From assembly GCA_038138145.1 (NCBI GenBank), contig JAYQDD010000004.1, positions 1 to 64,000 on the forward strand: 64,000 nucleotides of DNA. Reading direction: 5' to 3'. Source of the DNA: UBA3537 sp038138145 (lineage in GTDB: Bacteria > Bacteroidota > Bacteroidia > Flavobacteriales > Flavobacteriaceae). Below are positions 59,934 to 64,000 of this stretch, piece by piece (position 1 is the first letter of the stretch; each line of letters starts with the position of its first letter). Both the position numbers and the translations under genes were made by a program. A model generated the notes under the pieces. It made no database searches. It was given only the letters and a program-made list of their open reading frames with translations, and had not been told where the DNA came from.

Positions 59934-60380
59934 ATGTTATCTATTGTTGTAAAATCTTTTGAAGAACTTTCTAAATTAGAATTATATAAAATTCTAAGAC
60001 TTAGGGCGGAGGTTTTTATTGTAGAACAAAATTGCATTTATCAAGATATTGATGATAAAGACCACAAAGCTCATCATGTTATGTTGTTGAAAGAAGAAAG
60101 TATTATTGGTTATACGCGAATTTTTAATCCAGAAGATTATTTTGATGAAGCAAGTATTGGTCGTGTTGTTATTTCAAAAAAAGAACGACATAATAATTAC
60201 GGATCTGATCTTATGAACGCTTCTATAAATTTTATTCATAATCAACTTCAAGAACAAGTTATAAAAATATCCGCGCAGTGCTATTTAGAAAAGTTTTATA
60301 AAGGTTTAGGTTTTATTCCAAAAGGAGAATCTTACTTAGAAGATGGTATACCGCATGTTGCGATGTTTCTTAAACAATAA
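59934..60380 (+). CDS. GNAT-family N-acetyltransferase (ElaA-like)
   Basis: About 148 residues from ATG 59934; the in-frame TTG at 59916 overlaps the rpiB end and is less likely. Pattern of the ElaA-type GNAT group: LRAEVFIVEQNCIYQDIDDKD, the acetyl-CoA-binding IGRVVISKKERHNNYGSDLM, and the ending QCYLEKFYKGLGFIPKGESY (both longer motifs start at residues 24 and 77). Substrate unknown. It converges on an OmpA gene with three bases between. Confidence 0.87.
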   Translation: MLSIVVKSFEELSKLELYKILRLRAEVFIVEQNCIYQDIDDKDHKAHHVMLLKEESIIGYTRIFNPEDYFDEASIGRVVISKKERHNNYGSDLMNASINFIHNQLQEQVIKISAQCYLEKFYKGLGFIPKGESYLEDGIPHVAMFLKQ

Positions 60381-60383
60381 GAA

Positions 60384-61217
60384 TTATTCTTTTATATACG
60401 TTATTTCTATTTCTACTCTACGGTCAAATTTAGGGTCACCACCTAATGGGTATTTATGTTTTAAACCAATGTATTTCATTCGTTTTTTAGCAACACCATT
60501 TTTCATTAAATATTCATAAATATAACGTGCCCGGGCAAAAGACAAATTTCTTTTTCCTGTCCCTCTATCTACCGCATCTCTACCGTATGCTGTACAACAC
60601 ACATGCCCTTCAATGGTAAAATGAATATTATTTTTATCACGTAGTGTTCTAGCTATCTTTTCAAGAACAGGGATTGATTCTTTAAGAACATAACTATATC
60701 CTGTTCTAAACAATATTTTATCTAAAACAATTTTATCCCCAACTCTTAATTCACTTTCTAAAGTAATAGGCTTTTTACGGTCATCTTCAACGTTCTTAGA
60801 TTTTTCTTTTTTACGTATATTATATTCTACCTCTATTTCAACTTTTCTATTTAAACCTCTAATTACATTTAAATCTTCAGTAGCAATTATTTTTAATAAT
60901 ATTTCTCCTTTTCCATCAACATTGCTAATGAGTTCTTCTTTTACTCCAGTTGACGAAAAAAGATGTTTTATAGCATCGGCTCGATGTTGAGAGAGATCTA
61001 AATTGTATTTATTTGAGCCACGATCATCACAAAAACCATATATAGATATTCTTTTTATTTTTTCAAGTTGAAGACTCTGGATAAAAAACAAAAGTCTATT
61101 TTTTTCCGTTTCCAAAACCTCATATTTATCTGTTTCAAAATAAACCACATGTTTTTGGTTTGATTGGGCAATCAAACTATTAAAAGAAACAATTAAAAAG
61201 AAAATCAATTTTGGCAT
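60384..61217 (-). CDS. OmpA-family secreted protein with two OmpA-like modules
   Basis: A 277-residue protein. A signal peptide ends at SLIAQ. An N-terminal OmpA-like module follows (YFETDKYEVLETEKNRL, IYGFCDDRGSNKYNLDLSQHRA at about 25-80), then a C-terminal one (FTIEGHVCCTAYGRDAV, SFARARYIYEYLMKNGV, RRVEIEITYIKE). The double Cys in the GHVCC loop, where GHTD is usual, is odd. It probably binds peptidoglycan. It is transcribed after the S41 protease with a 17-base gap. Confidence 0.82.
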   Translation of the reverse strand: MPKLIFFLIVSFNSLIAQSNQKHVVYFETDKYEVLETEKNRLLFFIQSLQLEKIKRISIYGFCDDRGSNKYNLDLSQHRADAIKHLFSSTGVKEELISNVDGKGEILLKIIATEDLNVIRGLNRKVEIEVEYNIRKKEKSKNVEDDRKKPITLESELRVGDKIVLDKILFRTGYSYVLKESIPVLEKIARTLRDKNNIHFTIEGHVCCTAYGRDAVDRGTGKRNLSFARARYIYEYLMKNGVAKKRMKYIGLKHKYPLGGDPKFDRRVEIEITYIKE

Positions 61218-61234
61218 ACTTCAATATATTCAAT

Positions 61235-62866
61235 TTATTTTAAAAGAGAATAATACCTTGGTGAATCTTTAAGAATAGATTTTGCTTCCTGTATAGCGGT
61301 ATTTTTTAATAATGAATATTGATACATCCCCTCTCTGTAAAAATTACGCTTAACAACTTCTTTAGATAGTTGCCACATGATTCTTTTCTTTGATTGATTA
61401 AAAACTAATTTTTTTTCTTTTTCTAATGATTTACGAATGTTTTCTAAAGAAGCACTTATGTTGTTTAAATCTTCTTCTTCACTATAATCAAACGCTTTTT
61501 TTAGATGCTTTTCTGTGTTTGTATTTAACGAAAAACCTTCAACAAAGCAATAGGTTTTAAATGTTTCAAAGACCGAAGGTTTTAATTCAAAGCTTTCCAA
61601 TTCAGTAATTGAACGTGTTGTACAATAGTTGTTAGCAAAACTAAAAAATAGATTTTCCTTTTTAAGATTGGTAATTATGTCAAATTTATCAATTGTATTT
61701 ATTGTTATGTCGGGCTTTATTCCGCCCCCATCAAATACTGTTCGTCCATTTTTTGTTTTAAATGCTTTATAATCTTCCTTTTTTGTTCTTTGTGCATTCC
61801 CACTCTCTAAACGTTGTCCATAGTTTAAAGCTTGAATACATCTTCCTGAGGGTATAAAATACCGGGAAATTGTAATTTTAACTTGAGCACCATAAGGAAG
61901 TGGCTTAGGTTGTTGTACAAGACCTTTACCAAAACTTCTATTACCTATAATCACCGCACGATCTAAATCTTGAAGAGCACCTGCCACAATTTCACTTGCT
62001 GATGCACTTCGCTCATTGATAAGAACAATTAAAGGAATATCTTCGCTGATGGGTTGTTTTTGTGTAAAAAATTGAGTGTTGTATTGTTCAATATTAGATC
62101 GCGTAAAAACCACAAGTTGGTTTTTAGGTACAAAAAGATTGACAATTTCTACTGCTTCTTGAAGCAACCCACCGGGGTTGTTTCTTAAATCAAGAATTAA
62201 TCCTTTTGCTTCGTCAATAAGTAAGAATTTTAAAGCGAATTCTACTTCTTGAGCGGCTCCTCTTGAAAAACGATCCAATGCAATATATCCAATCCCATCC
62301 TCAAGCATTTGGTATAGTGGGACTGCTTTTGGTTTTTCTTCACTTCTAATTAATTCTACTTCATTTTCTTTATCACCTCTTTTAAAAGTAACCTTTACGG
62401 TAGAATTTTTCTTTCCATTAAGTAATATTTCTACTTGTTGAAAAGAATCGGAGAGTGCTACACCATTAATTTCAATGATTTCATCACCAGCTTTTAGCCC
62501 AGCGTCATCTGCAGAAAACCCTTTAAAGGGTTCCTCTACAAATAGTTTTTTGTCAATAATTTTCATCTTTGCACCAATCCCAACATAAACACCAGATTGA
62601 TAAATTTTTGCATCCTCAACATCTTGTTCACTGCTATAAACTGTGTAAGGATCTAGTTCTGAGAGCATATGCTTTACACCACCTTCCATAAGTTCTGCTG
62701 GATCTGTTTTATCTACATAACTCATGTTTATTTCTTTAAAAAGCGTATTGTATATCTCTATTTGTTTTGCAATTTCAAAAAAATCGTAACGAAACCCTGT
62801 TAGTGTTACAACAACAACAACGCCAACTATTGCAAAACCAATGTTTTTAATAATAGAGCGACTCAT
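61235..62866 (-). CDS. S41-family C-terminal processing protease
   Basis: A 543-residue protein with an N-terminal transmembrane anchor (residues 9-24), an N-terminal helical part, a PDZ domain (about 90-165, GIGAKMKI and GLKAGDEIIEING), and the catalytic core with Ser in NERSASASEIVAGAL and Lys in GNRSFGKGLVQQP. A C-terminal helical extension of about 170 residues follows. It is a CtpA/Tsp-like periplasmic protease. Its start overlaps the rnpA stop by four bases (ATGA). Confidence 0.93.
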   Translation of the reverse strand: MSRSIIKNIGFAIVGVVVVVTLTGFRYDFFEIAKQIEIYNTLFKEINMSYVDKTDPAELMEGGVKHMLSELDPYTVYSSEQDVEDAKIYQSGVYVGIGAKMKIIDKKLFVEEPFKGFSADDAGLKAGDEIIEINGVALSDSFQQVEILLNGKKNSTVKVTFKRGDKENEVELIRSEEKPKAVPLYQMLEDGIGYIALDRFSRGAAQEVEFALKFLLIDEAKGLILDLRNNPGGLLQEAVEIVNLFVPKNQLVVFTRSNIEQYNTQFFTQKQPISEDIPLIVLINERSASASEIVAGALQDLDRAVIIGNRSFGKGLVQQPKPLPYGAQVKITISRYFIPSGRCIQALNYGQRLESGNAQRTKKEDYKAFKTKNGRTVFDGGGIKPDITINTIDKFDIITNLKKENLFFSFANNYCTTRSITELESFELKPSVFETFKTYCFVEGFSLNTNTEKHLKKAFDYSEEEDLNNISASLENIRKSLEKEKKLVFNQSKKRIMWQLSKEVVKRNFYREGMYQYSLLKNTAIQEAKSILKDSPRYYSLLK

Positions 62867-63198
62867 AATTTTTTTTGTTTTATTTTCTTAGCGATGTTCT
62901 GAATTTTTCCCCCTATTTTGTCCCAGTTAGGTATACTTTTACCAGTATAAATAGCCATGAAATTGTATGGTTTTTTTGTGCCTTTTATTGTATCAAATAA
63001 ATGAAGTTCTGCAGCTGCACGTAGTTGCCTTTTTATACGGTTTCGCTGTACTGCCAATTTAAAATTTCGTTTTCCAACAGAAACACCAAATCTAGAACTT
63101 TCACTTTCTAAATAAATTACCCTAAGCGGAAAATCATTGATAGAAGCGCCTTCTTCAAACAGTAGTTGTATTCTTTTTTTACCTTTCAGTTTTTTCAC
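62863..63198 (-). CDS. rnpA: Ribonuclease P protein component
   Basis: A 111-residue basic protein that helps the P RNA process tRNA 5' ends. The signature is KRNFKLAVQRNRIKRQLRAA (near 39-58), with RFGVSVGKR before it. The start is GTG at 63198, which places the gene 20 bases inside the end of the M1 peptidase gene. It is not next to rpmH or dnaA as in many bacteria. Confidence 0.92.
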   Translation of the reverse strand: MKKLKGKKRIQLLFEEGASINDFPLRVIYLESESSRFGVSVGKRNFKLAVQRNRIKRQLRAAAELHLFDTIKGTKKPYNFMAIYTGKSIPNWDKIGGKIQNIAKKIKQKKL

Positions 63199-64000
63199 GT
63201 TTTTCTATACTTAAGCTATTATTTTTCATATTAACATCGGCAACTTTTTTGTCAGGATCAATTATGATTTGTTGAACATCGCTATTGTTTTTGATTGTAA
63301 ATGAATAGGTTGGATAGGCCCATGCCCAATCATTCAAAATTTGGGTAGATTTTTGTACAGGCTTTTCTCCGCGCATCATTTGTACAGGGATGTAAAACCT
63401 TTTTTTGTGTCCATCATTAAACGTTATTTCAACCTCAACAGGCATTGGCATGATGCCTATTCGCTCCAGAGTAATCTCTTTACTTTGGCCTTTTTTCTCA
63501 ATTGATTTTACAGCGTAATCAATAGTGTTGTTTGTTTTAGTCCAGTCGGTCAAATACCAATCAAGTTCGAGTCCAGAAGCAAGTTCTGCGCACCTTATAA
63601 AATCATTTGGTGTTGGGTGTTTAAAAGCCCATAAATCATAGTATTTTTTAAGTGTTTTGTTAAAAGCATTTTCTCCGATAATATACTTTAATTGTCGTAA
63701 AAAGATAGCCCCTTTTACATAAGAAGCCACACTGTATGCTGTGTTGTAGTGGTATCGGTCTGCATGTGTGCTTTGTGGTTGTTCTTTTCCGCTAAGAACC
63801 AAATCCGTGTAGCGTTTGTAGGCGTTTTCAAAATATTTTTTTTCATCAATCCCAACAACTGCAACTTCTGCCATTGTACATATATATTCTGTAAACCCTT
63901 CATCCATCCAAGGGTGTTTACCTTCATTGGTTGCCATCAAGAACTGAAACCACGTATGTGCCAGTTCATGTGCAGTAACACCAACGAGACTTTCAAAATT
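63179..64000 (-). CDS. M1-family metallopeptidase, cut by window end
   Basis: The C-terminal 273 residues are visible; the gene begins right of the window. The zinc motif HELAHTWF is encoded at about 63953-63970, and the third ligand Glu follows in WMDEGFTEY, giving HExxH-18-E. An M1 aminopeptidase C-terminal region follows. The ATG at 63940 is inside the catalytic domain and is not the real start. The 3' end overlaps rnpA by 20 bases. Confidence 0.9.
   Translation of the reverse strand, partial: NFESLVGVTAHELAHTWFQFLMATNEGKHPWMDEGFTEYICTMAEVAVVGIDEKKYFENAYKRYTDLVLSGKEQPQSTHADRYHYNTAYSVASYVKGAIFLRQLKYIIGENAFNKTLKKYYDLWAFKHPTPNDFIRCAELASGLELDWYLTDWTKTNNTIDYAVKSIEKKGQSKEITLERIGIMPMPVEVEITFNDGHKKRFYIPVQMMRGEKPVQKSTQILNDWAWAYPTYSFTIKNNSDVQQIIIDPDKKVADVNMKNNSLSIEKREKTER

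Overview
The window comes from an AT-rich chromosome of a member of the Bacteroidota, almost certainly the family Flavobacteriaceae. The support is a complete Bat aerotolerance operon, an IPExxxVDY protein next to pyruvate kinase, OmpA proteins with thrombospondin type 3 repeats, lipoproteins with MKKLLLL-type signals, and promoters of the TTG-N19-22-TAnnTTTG type used by this phylum. Nearly all of it is ordinary core chromosome.

Layout. Positions 1-984 hold the right end of an integrated mobile element: a tyrosine recombinase cut by the window edge, next to a tRNA(CAU) gene that has lost its 5' half. Positions 1095-3386 carry small lipoproteins, tiny membrane proteins and unrecognised proteins. 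Positions 3479-13031 (minus strand) hold a hydrolase, AddB, an OmpA-type porin, Kbl and AddA; the AddA/AddB repair nuclease subunits are separated by two unrelated genes. Then come superoxide dismutase (plus), an unusual PurF-like amidotransferase with a PfkB sugar kinase, RNase H and PurN (minus), and acpP-fabF-rnc, an IPExxxVDY protein and pyk (plus). Positions 22547-29353 hold dinB, a CYTH protein, an ALDH7-type dehydrogenase, an OmpA protein paired with a membrane-anchored helix-hairpin-helix protein, an AlbA_2 protein and an aldo/keto reductase.

Positions 29500-38476 are an eight-gene operon: moxR, a DUF58 protein, a two-membrane-segment protein, batA, batB, batC, batD and batE. A SulP transporter follows that is broken by a one-base frameshift. 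Positions 40412-54460 are housekeeping: cvpA-like, pheS, gpsA, tdk, alr, asd, a lone ABC ATPase, aromatic amino acid hydroxylase, an SPFH protein, glnS and folB. After a lipid kinase and tRNA-Cys, the minus-strand run rnr, DUF2807, LysE lies left of a 0.4 kb very AT-rich gap with one DnaA box. To the right are rpiB and an acetyltransferase, then OmpA, S41 protease, rnpA and an M1 peptidase cut by the window end.

I found no CRISPR array, phage structural genes or biosynthetic cluster. The observations most worth following are the PurF-like protein with a changed oxyanion-hole motif beside a PfkB kinase, the SulP frameshift, the element junction at the tRNA, and several unannotated or start-shifted small genes. 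No computation was run; all family assignments rest on reading motifs by eye.
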